Source of the DNA: a virus
IMG/VR virus record: IMGVR_UViG_3300012037_000009
Location: 1-37,288 of that record
Strand: one strand, 5' to 3'
Length of the DNA stretch: 37,288 nucleotides
Under the pieces are notes generated by a model. That model was given only the letters and a program-made list of their open reading frames with translations, was not told the DNA's origin and searched no databases. Position numbers and translations under genes: made by a program. Shown piece after piece: positions 17,111-25,149 of this stretch. How positions within the stretch are numbered: the stretch's first letter is position 1; every line of letters begins with the position of its first letter.

Positions 17111-19576
17111 TTATCCCAGCACAAGGGCGTAGATGTCAACCAATTCTTTCATAATATCGTCGGTTACTTCTTCACCTTCGCCTGCACTTCGTTGCCAGTT
17201 AGTTCCATTCCACGTTTCGAGATATACAAATTCAACATTCCATCTTGTGTCGCCGATTTCAGGTGCAAGTGGTCTTTCGGCTGTTGTACCGTAAGGAATA
17301 ACCAAGCCAGTTGTACTATCAAATTTAGCATATCCTCTAGCAGTAGCAGAGACCACAAACGCATTATCGGATGTATTTTCAAAATAGCTATCGTTGATAT
17401 CTATGTCAAATACACTCACAGTAGCATCTCCTGAGCGAACTAATTCTAGATCACTGTTGCTGAGTGTAGTTCTAATAACGTTATTGTCGAACAATATATT
17501 TTCGTTTGATAATCCATGTATTTCTAAACTGTAAGGAGTGAGTCTTCCCCTTTCAGAACCACTAGTTCTAATTATTATTTCGTTACTAAAATTAGTAGCG
17601 TCGATACTGGTCAATCTATTGTCTGAATAGATGCCGCTGAAGCTGAGATTTGCAGTGCTGTAACCTTCATACAAATCAGTTTGTGTATTGTATCTTATAT
17701 TAGCTGCGAAATCAGTTCGTTCTAAATCAGTTCCTCTACTGACGATTAGAGCCGGATTACTGGTCAGTGTTAACACTTCGGTGTAGGGAGCAATTTCTAA
17801 ATCTTCAGCAATGTTAACAATAGTATTGCCAGTGATTCGTAAATTACCTGTATCGATTCTTTCACCGTCTATATAGGTTATTAGGCCGGCGGTATTTACA
17901 ATAATTCTACTAACACCACTGAAGTCAATGTTTTCCGCATTGATGCTGGTATTGCCGGTTTCAAAATCTACAAAGAATTGATCGCCGATTCTGTAGGTAC
18001 CAAAGGCATCTGTGCTGTTATGATAAATCTTACCAAAGTTTATTTCAACAGTTTCGTTTGCCTGTTCAACCAGCGTGCCATCGTTAGTAACATCCTTGCC
18101 TGTGCCTATGTAAGCAAAGTTATGACTAATCAGATACATCAGTGTGCTAGACCCGTTGGCCACAGCACCAAAGTTTCCGTACACATTTGCTGATCCAATT
18201 GAACGAATTTCTGCACCATATCTCAAACTGCTGTTGCCTAGTGGCTTACCAATTGTTCCTTCTAGTGCGTATAGCCCTCTGTTAGCAAAGTATGTAAAAC
18301 TATTAAGCCACTCTACTCTAACGCCGTTGGTCATTGTTATTGCGTCAACACCAGGAGTAATAAATGTCACTGAATGAAACAGCATACTTGCTTCTAAGCT
18401 GTCAGCATCTAGTTCGCTGCCATCAACATATGCACCGCGGCCTGCATCACCTGTGTTAAAACCTCTAGGATCATCTGTACTTGTGATACTACCCTGTGTA
18501 ATTACGCTGATGTTTCTAACATAGGGCGAACGTGTGCTTACTAATCCGTTGGGTGTAAATCTAAAAGCATTTCCTGTATTAGTTGCGCTGTTGTAATAAA
18601 AGTCTTTAATAGTAATGTTTTCAACAGTTACATCACCTTGTATTAGAAATGCGTCCTGATCCTGTGTTGCGGGCGTGGGTTTGATTACAGTGTTTCTTAA
18701 ATCGTGTCCGCTTACTGTAACATGAGGAGGTACAGTTAAGGGAAACTCTTCTTCATACACTCCTGGATAGATGTGTATGGTAACAGGTCCCGCAGTGCTA
18801 GCATCAGCGACAGACAGAGCATGTTTAATAGTTCTAAATGGACCGTGTTGATGATCACCTACATTATTGTCGTCGCCGTTAACGCTGACATAGAAAATAT
18901 TGCCCTGACGCAGTGCTAGACTTGCGTCGCCCACGCTGAGATCGTCTACTTCAACACGCTGCCCATTCAAAAAGTTACTGTAAAGATTTAACCATTTTTT
19001 GTTAGGCGAGCCTAGATTGTAGGTGTCGGATTGATCTGGTACGATGTTACTGTCTAAATCAGCTTCGAAGTTTACATTGTCTGTATCATCATCGCCCAGT
19101 GTTAGATTGCCGCCGAATGTGATATCACCAGTAGCATTTAGGCTTCCGGTAATATTCCAATTGCTGTGAATATCCAGTGTGCCGTTACCATCTGGTCGTA
19201 GTTCGATGTTTGTGTCAGCTGTGGTTGAAGATATAGTATTAAAATCGAATTTTAAATTGTTAGTTGCTATACTGGTAGCAAAGATGTAATCAGCACTGGT
19301 TAAAAATATGTTTCCTACGTTGTTTACAATTTCACTGTTCTGTATACTGTAGTTTCCTGTGTTAACATAATTTGCTAATAGGTTGACAGTTCTAAAAGTA
19401 GATGCTATTGTTAAATCGTCGCTAGCTATTTCTGTATTAACCCCAATTCTATCGTTGTTGACATCAAGGTGAAGCAGTGCTGTGTCGCTGGTTGTGTTTT
19501 TAAAATTGAGATTTGAACCTTGACGTAGTAGATTGTCCTGTAATACGCCGCCTGATATACGCCCTAACTGTGCCAT
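17111..19576 (-). CDS. Large tail-fibre protein, paralogue without LamG domain
   Basis: This 821-residue protein is homologous end to end to the 1112-residue fibre: LGRISGGVLQDNLLRQG, LDVNNDRIGVNT, SPNKKWLNLYSN, a beta-helix from about 229 (FYVSVNGDDNNVGDH, HIYPGVYEEEFPLTVP), GVRVEWLNSFTYFANRGL and AEIRSIGSANVYGNFGA, then GTYRIGDQFFVDFETG and a RYNTQTDLYEGY repeat. The block between SSLRYG and AEIRSI is continuous here, whereas the paralogue carries about 290 extra residues at that place. It is a structural fibre protein, presumably trimeric as is usual for the class. A GGGAG ribosome site precedes the ATG. Confidence 0.8.
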   Translation of the reverse strand: MAQLGRISGGVLQDNLLRQGSNLNFKNTTSDTALLHLDVNNDRIGVNTEIASDDLTIASTFRTVNLLANYVNTGNYSIQNSEIVNNVGNIFLTSADYIFATSIATNNLKFDFNTISSTTADTNIELRPDGNGTLDIHSNWNITGSLNATGDITFGGNLTLGDDDTDNVNFEADLDSNIVPDQSDTYNLGSPNKKWLNLYSNFLNGQRVEVDDLSVGDASLALRQGNIFYVSVNGDDNNVGDHQHGPFRTIKHALSVADASTAGPVTIHIYPGVYEEEFPLTVPPHVTVSGHDLRNTVIKPTPATQDQDAFLIQGDVTVENITIKDFYYNSATNTGNAFRFTPNGLVSTRSPYVRNISVITQGSITSTDDPRGFNTGDAGRGAYVDGSELDADSLEASMLFHSVTFITPGVDAITMTNGVRVEWLNSFTYFANRGLYALEGTIGKPLGNSSLRYGAEIRSIGSANVYGNFGAVANGSSTLMYLISHNFAYIGTGKDVTNDGTLVEQANETVEINFGKIYHNSTDAFGTYRIGDQFFVDFETGNTSINAENIDFSGVSRIIVNTAGLITYIDGERIDTGNLRITGNTIVNIAEDLEIAPYTEVLTLTSNPALIVSRGTDLERTDFAANIRYNTQTDLYEGYSTANLSFSGIYSDNRLTSIDATNFSNEIIIRTSGSERGRLTPYSLEIHGLSNENILFDNNVIRTTLSNSDLELVRSGDATVSVFDIDINDSYFENTSDNAFVVSATARGYAKFDSTTGLVIPYGTTAERPLAPEIGDTRWNVEFVYLETWNGTNWQRSAGEGEEVTDDIMKELVDIYALVLG

Positions 19577-19595
19577 AGACTACTCCCTTACACAG

Positions 19596-19603
19596 TATTT
19601 ATT
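19596..19603 (-). promoter_or_regulatory. Putative T4-type late promoter (AATAAATA)
   Basis: The minus strand reads CAAATAAATACTGTG, overlapping the stop codon of the upstream gene and about 20 bases before the ATG at 19576. It matches TATAAATA at seven of eight positions. Confidence 0.45.
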
Positions 19604-20159
19604 TGTCAAAGTTGTGAATTACTGTTACAGGTTTTCCTAAAGGTACAGAACTGGTAAATTCAATCCACCATCCTGTATCTGTTTCGGTATAAGGTGCGTT
19701 TGGTCCTGTTGTATTAACCTGTGCTGTTTGTCTAATGTTATAGTTTGTTACTGGAAGTTGATAAACGTTTTCAACAAATACTAATATATTTTGTGCTGCG
19801 GCAGGAACAGGAAAATCAGTGTCGCCACTGTTGAGTTCGCCAAACACAGTTTCAGTAGCATCGCCATTGCCTAGATTTTGTACAACGATGCCGGGATCTT
19901 GATTTGGTTCTTTGAATCTTACATTGCGCCAAGCACCATTTTGATATGCTTCTAGCTGACCAGTGGTAGTGTTATATCTCACATGACCTTCTGTTGCTGA
20001 TGTTGCAATTCCTACTTCACCTGGTCTAACTGATTCTACGCCTTTTGGGACTAGCAAAGCACGACCACTATCTGCTATGACTTGATCGTCGTAGTCATAC
20101 TTTACACCTTTACCGTAGATGTTTCTAAGATTAGTATTCTGTGCTTTGAGTAATCTCAT
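19599..20159 (-). CDS. Virion structural protein with fibre-type repeat
   Basis: This 186-residue protein carries GHVRYNTTTGQLEAYQNGAW near residues 58-77, the same RYNT-x-T-x-x-x-E-x-Y-x-G-x-W repeat found in the two large fibres next to it. The rest (about 90-186) is a strand-rich domain with the pattern ILVFVENVYQLP-x-TNY and ends in a beta-strand (VTVIHNFDK). This suggests a fibre-associated or baseplate-attached structural protein. It overlaps neither neighbour: the stop of the next gene upstream begins one base before its ATG, which implies coupled translation, and a GGAAG site lies in that gene's end. Confidence 0.65.
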   Translation of the reverse strand: MRLLKAQNTNLRNIYGKGVKYDYDDQVIADSGRALLVPKGVESVRPGEVGIATSATEGHVRYNTTTGQLEAYQNGAWRNVRFKEPNQDPGIVVQNLGNGDATETVFGELNSGDTDFPVPAAAQNILVFVENVYQLPVTNYNIRQTAQVNTTGPNAPYTETDTGWWIEFTSSVPLGKPVTVIHNFDK

Positions 20160-20160
20160 A

Positions 20161-20532
20161 TTATACTTCCAAATAGCTCACTGTGGCTGCTAGATTAGTT
20201 AGACCACTGCCTAAATCTGGTTCTGCTACAAATATAATTTTGTCACCCTGCTCTAAAACAATGCGTTCTGAATCAAATGTAAATGTTTCACCGGGTGGCA
20301 GTTCTAAGTTTCTTACAACTACAGTAACAGCATTGCTTAGTGTTTCGCCATAAGGTACTAAGTGCATATCAAAACTAGCGGCGGCTGATAGCGAACTGTT
20401 ACAAACTAAAATGTTAGTAATAGCATAACTCTTGCCTTCCGGTACGCCGCCTGTGAAAGGTGCTGCTACTGCGCCAGTTGGATCTAGTATGTTTACATTG
20501 GTAGTTCTAAGTTGTGCGTTTACAATAGCCAT
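20161..20532 (-). CDS. Small beta-sandwich-like virion protein
   Basis: This 123-residue all-beta protein has ITNILVCNSSLSAAASFDMHL, a LPPGETFTFDSE turn, RIVLEQGDKIIFVAEP and a C-terminal TVSYLEV strand. This layout recurs in the proteins at 13316-13645 and 2548-2865. The 'LPPGETF...L..GD.I.....P' pattern is common in small tail or decoration proteins of phages. It lies in a tight cluster between two fibre-type genes. The ATG has an AAGGA site. The function is inferred only from context. Confidence 0.6.
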   Translation of the reverse strand: MAIVNAQLRTTNVNILDPTGAVAAPFTGGVPEGKSYAITNILVCNSSLSAAASFDMHLVPYGETLSNAVTVVVRNLELPPGETFTFDSERIVLEQGDKIIFVAEPDLGSGLTNLAATVSYLEV

Positions 20533-20541
20533 TTCGTATCC

Positions 20542-21552
20542 TTAAAATAACATTCCAAAAAGTAATGCTCTGTTTTTACTTACTAATTCATCTCGAGTTT
20601 GGTTAGCATTTGCGAAATAAATTCCAGTCTTTCCTGTACTCTCGTTTGCAGTATAAATTTTTGCACCATCACTAGGAAAGCTTGGACTAGTACTGGGATC
20701 ATCATCACCTGGTACACTGTTGATATGTAGTACATCGTCTACTCTGATATTACCAGTGCCTGAAGACTTTAGTATTAAATCAGTGTCGCTGGTCAGTGTT
20801 TCAATAGTAGTACCAGCAATTCTTATTTCATCAAATTCCCAACGATCTCTAAACAGTTGACTTACAGTTACTCCGTCGATAGCAAAGTTAATTACACTGT
20901 CGACACCGCTTGATTCTTCATCAACCACAGTTATACTTGAAATAGTAATTTCGCCGTCGCCGATCTGCGGAAGAAACACGTTAGCAAACTGGAAGTCAAT
21001 ATAATCTACAATTGATCGTGTGTTAGGAATAACGTCGTCGTCGATTACGTTTCCTGTGATAGTACTGCCTGAATATGAAAACACTTGTTTTTCGTAATCT
21101 GTAGTACCAGTAACACTTAGTACACCAGTGCCACTGTTTATAAGATAAAGATCGCCGCCGCCAGTTGAGATGCTGTTTGTTCTGATACCTACAAGTGCGC
21201 CTTCATTGTCTCTAAAAACAAATCCGCCTGTTTTCGTTGTTTCGGTATTTGGATCTCTCCAAGTTATGTTCTCACTAAACAAAAAATATCCGTCGGAGAA
21301 TGTTCCTCGATCGATTCTCAATCCTGCTTCGTCAAGAGTAATGCCAGCACCGGTTTCGCCGCTGTTGACTACAATAATATTATCTCTAATTGCAAGGTCT
21401 TCTGATTCTACAGTTGTGGTATTGCCTTCAACAATCAAGTCTCCAGAAATGATAACCTGTCCCTGCTCGGGACCAGTGTTCAATCTTATTTGGCCGCCCT
21501 GTTGTACGGTTACAAAAAAATTGCCATTGGGTACATTTACAAATCTTGACAT
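20542..21552 (-). CDS. Tail-fibre-like structural protein
   Basis: This 336-residue protein is rich in short beta repeats typical of fibre shafts: GQVIISGDLIVEGNTTTVES, AIRDNIIVVNSG, GITLDEAGLRIDRG, and TLTSDTDLILKSSGTGNIRV. The latter (TDLILxSxGxGxxxV) also appears in the two large fibres downstream, so the proteins share modules. The C-terminal part (about 285-336) differs and ends KNRALLFGMLF. It is probably a minor fibre or a fibre-connector. The ATG follows AAGGAAATATAA, and a strong terminator stands just upstream, so the gene needs read-through or a promoter of its own. A TATAAATG overlaps its start codon. Confidence 0.65.
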   Translation of the reverse strand: MSRFVNVPNGNFFVTVQQGGQIRLNTGPEQGQVIISGDLIVEGNTTTVESEDLAIRDNIIVVNSGETGAGITLDEAGLRIDRGTFSDGYFLFSENITWRDPNTETTKTGGFVFRDNEGALVGIRTNSISTGGGDLYLINSGTGVLSVTGTTDYEKQVFSYSGSTITGNVIDDDVIPNTRSIVDYIDFQFANVFLPQIGDGEITISSITVVDEESSGVDSVINFAIDGVTVSQLFRDRWEFDEIRIAGTTIETLTSDTDLILKSSGTGNIRVDDVLHINSVPGDDDPSTSPSFPSDGAKIYTANESTGKTGIYFANANQTRDELVSKNRALLFGMLF

Positions 21553-21566
21553 TTATATTTCCTTAA

Positions 21567-21590
21567 AATAGGGGGATTTCTCCCCCTATT
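21567..21590 (-). terminator. Rho-independent terminator
   Basis: A perfect 10-bp stem (AATAGGGGGA / TCCCCCTATT) with a four-base loop is followed on the minus strand by TTTTAA. It lies directly after the stop codon of the gene at 21592-22035. Confidence 0.85.
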
Positions 21591-21591
21591 A

Positions 21592-22035
21592 TTAGATTGC
21601 TGTTAGTAGAATCTGATCACCTGTTGAATCGTCATATTGTGACATTACCCAAGTATATTTGTTACCACTAAAATCTGTTGCTACACGCTTAGTAATCTTA
21701 GAAATAGCAACTTCTGCAGAACCATCGTTTAGAGTTCCCAGCATCTGAATCTCACCTTCTGCGTTTGGTGTAGTTTCTACCAGTGTGCCTGTTCTAAAAA
21801 AGGTAGATGTTGGACCTTTAATACTTTCGCCATCTACAAAGCTATCGTTCGCTTCACTTAGTACGATAAATGTTTTTGCGCCACGTTGTTTGATGATCAT
21901 GTAATCTGTGTTAAGATCATCGTCTGCAGCAAAGAAACCGCTTAGTCTAATACCAGCATTTGAATCGCTAGCTGTTGTGCCGAAAGATCTAATTACATCA
22001 ATACCGTTTATGTCTTTTCTTAATGGTCTTCCCAT
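21592..22035 (-). CDS. Virion structural protein next to the capsid gene
   Basis: This 147-residue protein begins MGRPLRKDINGIDVI and contains YMIIKQRGAKTFIV (near residues 45-58) and KRVATDFSGNKYTWVMSQYD (about 114-133). Proteins with these blocks are known to me as conserved structural proteins of marine T4-like phages, but their role is not established. It is a monocistronic unit: a late promoter and 100-base leader in front, a GC-rich terminator right behind. That layout, beside the major capsid gene, fits a highly expressed capsid or decoration protein. Its ribosome site (AAAGGAG) is strong. Confidence 0.65.
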   Translation of the reverse strand: MGRPLRKDINGIDVIRSFGTTASDSNAGIRLSGFFAADDDLNTDYMIIKQRGAKTFIVLSEANDSFVDGESIKGPTSTFFRTGTLVETTPNAEGEIQMLGTLNDGSAEVAISKITKRVATDFSGNKYTWVMSQYDDSTGDQILLTAI

Positions 22036-22135
22036 GATTATTTCTCCTTTGTTTAATCATTGCCGTTCTAGGGTCTACGCGGTGGATATCCGCATAAGTC
22101 CTACTGCTTAGGTAGGCACCTATATTTGACAAAAG
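22036..22135 (-). promoter_or_regulatory. Structured 5' leader
   Basis: The leader between the late promoter and the ATG at 22035 contains, on the minus strand, CCTAC-(7)-GTAGG and GCGG-(7)-CCGC stem-loops and the palindrome GGATATCC, followed by AAAGGAG. Stabilising or expression-enhancing hairpins in the leader are plausible; no known RNA family was recognised. Confidence 0.35.
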
Positions 22136-22143
22136 TATTTATC
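22136..22143 (-). promoter_or_regulatory. Putative T4-type late promoter (GATAAATA) inside an inverted repeat
   Basis: The minus strand reads GATAAATACTTTTG. The element lies within a 30-base inverted repeat: the arms TTGACAA (22126-22132) and TTGTCAA (22149-22155) flank it on both sides. Confidence 0.5.
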
Positions 22144-22161
22144 AAAAATTGTCAAGTCATA

Positions 22162-22187
22162 AAAATAGGCCCCGTAGGGCCTATTTT
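22162..22187 (-). terminator. Rho-independent terminator of the head operon
   Basis: A perfect 11-bp stem (AAAATAGGCCC / GGGCCTATTTT) with a CGTA loop and a five-T tail on the minus strand stands 20 bases after the stop codon of gp23. Confidence 0.9.
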
Positions 22188-22206
22188 ATTTAAACTAAAC
22201 TACCTA

Positions 22207-23379
22207 TTACTGGAAGCTTACATTACCTGAAGTAATGCCAACCTTACCTAGGTAGTCACTTGCGTTACCGAGCGACGACGCAGTGTTAGTTAGTTCTACA
22301 TAACCATAACGAGTCATGAAGCTAACAACTGGTTCGAAAGTATTCGGATCAAGCACAACACCTGAGCTCATCAGTGGGATGTATGGGCAGTAGAATGCCG
22401 CCGCATCTGATTCTGATGAACCTTTGTAACCGATGAGTACTGCTGAGTCATCGGCTGCATATGTGTTAACATATACTTTCATCGCATTGTTTAGAGTACC
22501 AACCATCTTAGTGTTAGTTGGTGCTTCAAAAGTACCTTCAGTTGTACGAGCAAACGCTGAAGTAGTAGCTGACTGAAGAATTGTAAGCGCGAATGGCGAT
22601 ACAACTGCCCAGTTACCAGCACCACGACGTGTACGCTGTGCAATCAAGTTGCTTACACGGTTGATTTGAACAGCAAGTGCTGCGTGCTCGTCACCAACGA
22701 ATGTAGCAGTACCACTTACAGAAGCCTGATCATAAGTCTGATAAGTGCCAGCAAGTGAACTTAAAGAATTAAGTACTTCTTGGTCGATTTCAGCAGTAAT
22801 CTCTTGAGCAAGTGCTGCCATGATTTCTGCTTCTACGTCGATGCCATGCTGTGACTGTGCGTCTTGTGCAGCTTCGAAAGTCCAACGTGCGCTGAGCTTA
22901 CGAGTTTTAGCTTCGACTGTTTGCTTCAAGATCTGAATGCTTAGTCTGTTACCGACTGTACCTTCTGCTGCCGCAGTTGGGTTAGCTTTTGCAGTTGTAG
23001 CATTACCTGAGTATGCTTCAGCAATCTTGAATGGGCTTAGAGCTTCTTCACCTGCTACTGCACCTGAGGCGCCTGATCCAAACGAGTCCGAATAGCGAAC
23101 ACGTAGGGTGTGGATTTGACCCACAGGTCCTGTCATTGGCTGTACGCCAACGAGTTCGTTTGCAATGACTGTTGGCATTACACGACGAATAACTGGTAGG
23201 ATAACACGGTTAAGTGTTGCGACATTACCGGCAGAAGTAGCACCAGCTGTGGCAGTTTCTGAAAGATACCTACGAGTATTTTCCAGTGTGCTTGCCATAA
23301 CAGCTTTTTTGTTGCCTGAAAGGCCTTCGAGAAGTGCTGACTTCGTATCCTGCCAGCGACTTTCTAGTAGTTCTGACAT
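22207..23379 (-). CDS. 23: Major capsid protein gp23
   Basis: This 390-residue protein matches the T4-type major capsid protein: NRVILPVIRRVMPTVIANEL (residues 57-76), GVQPMTGPVGQIHTLRVRYS, and ARWTFEAAQDAQSQHGIDVE-type helices (near 170), with a C-terminal FMTRYGYVELTNTASSLGNA. T4 gp23 is longer (about 520 residues); marine relatives are shorter, as here. In T4, gp21 cuts gp23 after an (L/I)-x-E motif. The best candidate here is SALLE-GLSG (after residue 18), which would remove a very short N-terminal peptide. It follows the scaffold gene by 10 bases with an AGGAG site and is closed by a strong terminator. Confidence 0.95.
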   Translation of the reverse strand: MSELLESRWQDTKSALLEGLSGNKKAVMASTLENTRRYLSETATAGATSAGNVATLNRVILPVIRRVMPTVIANELVGVQPMTGPVGQIHTLRVRYSDSFGSGASGAVAGEEALSPFKIAEAYSGNATTAKANPTAAAEGTVGNRLSIQILKQTVEAKTRKLSARWTFEAAQDAQSQHGIDVEAEIMAALAQEITAEIDQEVLNSLSSLAGTYQTYDQASVSGTATFVGDEHAALAVQINRVSNLIAQRTRRGAGNWAVVSPFALTILQSATTSAFARTTEGTFEAPTNTKMVGTLNNAMKVYVNTYAADDSAVLIGYKGSSESDAAAFYCPYIPLMSSGVVLDPNTFEPVVSFMTRYGYVELTNTASSLGNASDYLGKVGITSGNVSFQ

Positions 23380-23389
23380 TATTATCTCC

Positions 23390-24490
23390 TTAATTTAATC
23401 CAGCAAGACGACGAATGTCTAATACATTGTCATTTGCTTTACTACTAACGTTAGTGTGTGAAACTGTTTCACGGTTGCCTGTTACTTCTTTTGCCTCTGC
23501 TAATACTGCCTTCTGCTTTGCTGGACCTTTGCCGTTGATAACCGCAGGTAGATACTTGTCAAATGCAGATTGTAGTCTGCCAGTTTGAACTGATTCCAGT
23601 AAGTCTGTCATAATTTCACGCTGCTCATTGCTCAGTGGAGCAATTAGTTCGCGTACTGTGCTTGATCTATTTACAGATTCTTCAAGCTTTTGCTTTTCAG
23701 CTGCTTTTGATTCTGCAATACGTTTCGCTTTTGCAGCAAATGCCTTTGCTTCTACAAGTTGCTTGTCTTTTGTTTCAAGAACTTTTAGAAGTTTCGCAGT
23801 TTCTGAATGTTCATTTAGATATGAAATTCCATATTCTGCTGCAAATGCTTCAAATATTTTACGACCAAAGTCGTTTCTACGTGCTGTGTCAATATCTTCT
23901 TTAAGTGCTGAGATCTCACTTTTAAGACCTTTTGCAACTGTTTCAGATACTGCTTGAGCGCTTCTTTCGATAAAGTTACGCTTAACTTTAGCGAAGTGTG
24001 ATTTAGCTTCACGTACTAGTCGTACTTTTGTTTCAGCTAAGTCTTTCTTATCTTCGTGGAACTCTGCAATTTCGCTTGATAGGGCTTCTACTACAAACTC
24101 TTCAAGCTTGCTGTAGTTTTCAGCCATTGCTTGTTTGTCTGTGCGTAGTTCTGAGATTTCTTTTTGTAATTGTTCTACAACGAAACCTTTTAGAAGGCTT
24201 GCATTTTCACGCATCGCAACTGCATACTTTGCCTTTGCTTCTGCTAGCTGTTTGCGATCTTCTGCAAACTCTGCAATCTCTTCCTGAAGACGCTCGGAGA
24301 GCATAGCATCAATGGCTTCTACCATTGTCTGCTTGTCATGCTCGTACTTGGTAGCAAATTCTTCACGTAGGTCGGCAGTTGCCGCGCGACGATTTTCTAC
24401 TACCTTGCTTTCCCAAGCTTCTTCAATCTGTGCCCTGATCTCTTGCGAAACAACATCATTTTCAAAGAGTGCTTTCAGTGCATCTATCAT
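23390..24490 (-). CDS. 22: Prohead scaffold (core) protein gp22
   Basis: This 366-residue protein is almost wholly helical and charged, with long heptad-like stretches of Glu/Lys/Ala/Leu and two to three copies of a unit of about 43 residues (EEIAEFAEDRKQLAEAK, KEISELRTDKQAMAENY, SEIAEFHEDKKDLAETK). This is the character of the T4 gp22 scaffold, which forms the inner prohead core and is degraded by gp21. The gene order 21-22-23 is that of T4. The C-terminal region (about 270-366) contains TVRELIAPLSNEQREIMTDL, also seen in marine homologues, and ends in LDIRRLAGLN. It is longer than T4 gp22 (about 270 residues). A GGAG ribosome site precedes the ATG. Confidence 0.9.
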   Translation of the reverse strand: MIDALKALFENDVVSQEIRAQIEEAWESKVVENRRAATADLREEFATKYEHDKQTMVEAIDAMLSERLQEEIAEFAEDRKQLAEAKAKYAVAMRENASLLKGFVVEQLQKEISELRTDKQAMAENYSKLEEFVVEALSSEIAEFHEDKKDLAETKVRLVREAKSHFAKVKRNFIERSAQAVSETVAKGLKSEISALKEDIDTARRNDFGRKIFEAFAAEYGISYLNEHSETAKLLKVLETKDKQLVEAKAFAAKAKRIAESKAAEKQKLEESVNRSSTVRELIAPLSNEQREIMTDLLESVQTGRLQSAFDKYLPAVINGKGPAKQKAVLAEAKEVTGNRETVSHTNVSSKANDNVLDIRRLAGLN

Positions 24491-24504
24491 ACCATTCTCC
24501 TAGT

Positions 24505-25128
24505 TTATTGGAGTTTGCTGATTATATTAATCAGCGATTCCTTTAGATACTTTTGTGCCTTGTCGTCGTGTTTTGTTGCCTGTGCTAGTTCATATGCCTT
24601 GTATCCACCGCGGGCATTCATTAGATGCTCGTAGATTGGTGTTGGGTAAGCACCGGGGGCGCTGGGCTGAGCCACAACGTCCACAGTAATAATTTCAAAA
24701 TCAGACACAGTGTTCGAACCGTCTTCTGATACATTTCCGCTACCTCTCGATGAGACACCTAGTTTAACTCCTGCTTCAAGCATTGTTTTAACCAGTTGTC
24801 CCATCGGGGTAGGAAGTATTTTTAGTTTTCCGTAACCATTTGGACCATCCATCCACATTTCATTAATCATGTGGCTAACTCTGTCCAAGTTGATATTAAG
24901 GCCTTCTGGATGATCCACTTCACCGAGAACACTATATCCTCCTGCACATTGATCATTGAGAGTTTTGACAGCCCTGCCTATTTCATTCACAGGATACACT
25001 CGCTGATTAGCGTTGCGAACACCGCCTTGAATGCAGATGCCTTTCATGTAAAGGTCCTTGCCTTCGTTTGCGTTTTCGACAACTATCTTAGCTTGGTCGA
25101 ATGTCAAATGCTCTCGTAAGTTTCTCAT
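24505..25128 (-). CDS. 21: Prohead core protease gp21
   Basis: This 207-residue serine protease of the T4 prohead type cleaves scaffold and capsid proteins during head maturation. Visible motifs are NANQRVYPVNEIGRAV (39-54), GEVDHPEG with the likely catalytic His73, GVSSRGSG with the likely nucleophile Ser126 or Ser127, and DFEIITVDVVAQPSAPGA (143-160). Its length matches gp21 (about 212 residues in T4). It lies between the acidic core protein and the scaffold, with gaps of 21 and 14 bases, and uses an AAGGAAG ribosome site. No truncation is seen. Confidence 0.93.
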   Translation of the reverse strand: MRNLREHLTFDQAKIVVENANEGKDLYMKGICIQGGVRNANQRVYPVNEIGRAVKTLNDQCAGGYSVLGEVDHPEGLNINLDRVSHMINEMWMDGPNGYGKLKILPTPMGQLVKTMLEAGVKLGVSSRGSGNVSEDGSNTVSDFEIITVDVVAQPSAPGAYPTPIYEHLMNARGGYKAYELAQATKHDDKAQKYLKESLINIISKLQ

Positions 25129-25149
25129 TCAAACTTCCTTAATCTTGTC

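Noticed and set aside
21550-21557. TATAAATG at the start of the 336-residue fibre gene
   Set aside because: It overlaps the start codon and has a mismatch at the last position; with an AAGGA ribosome site just upstream, it more likely results from an A-rich spacer plus the ATG.
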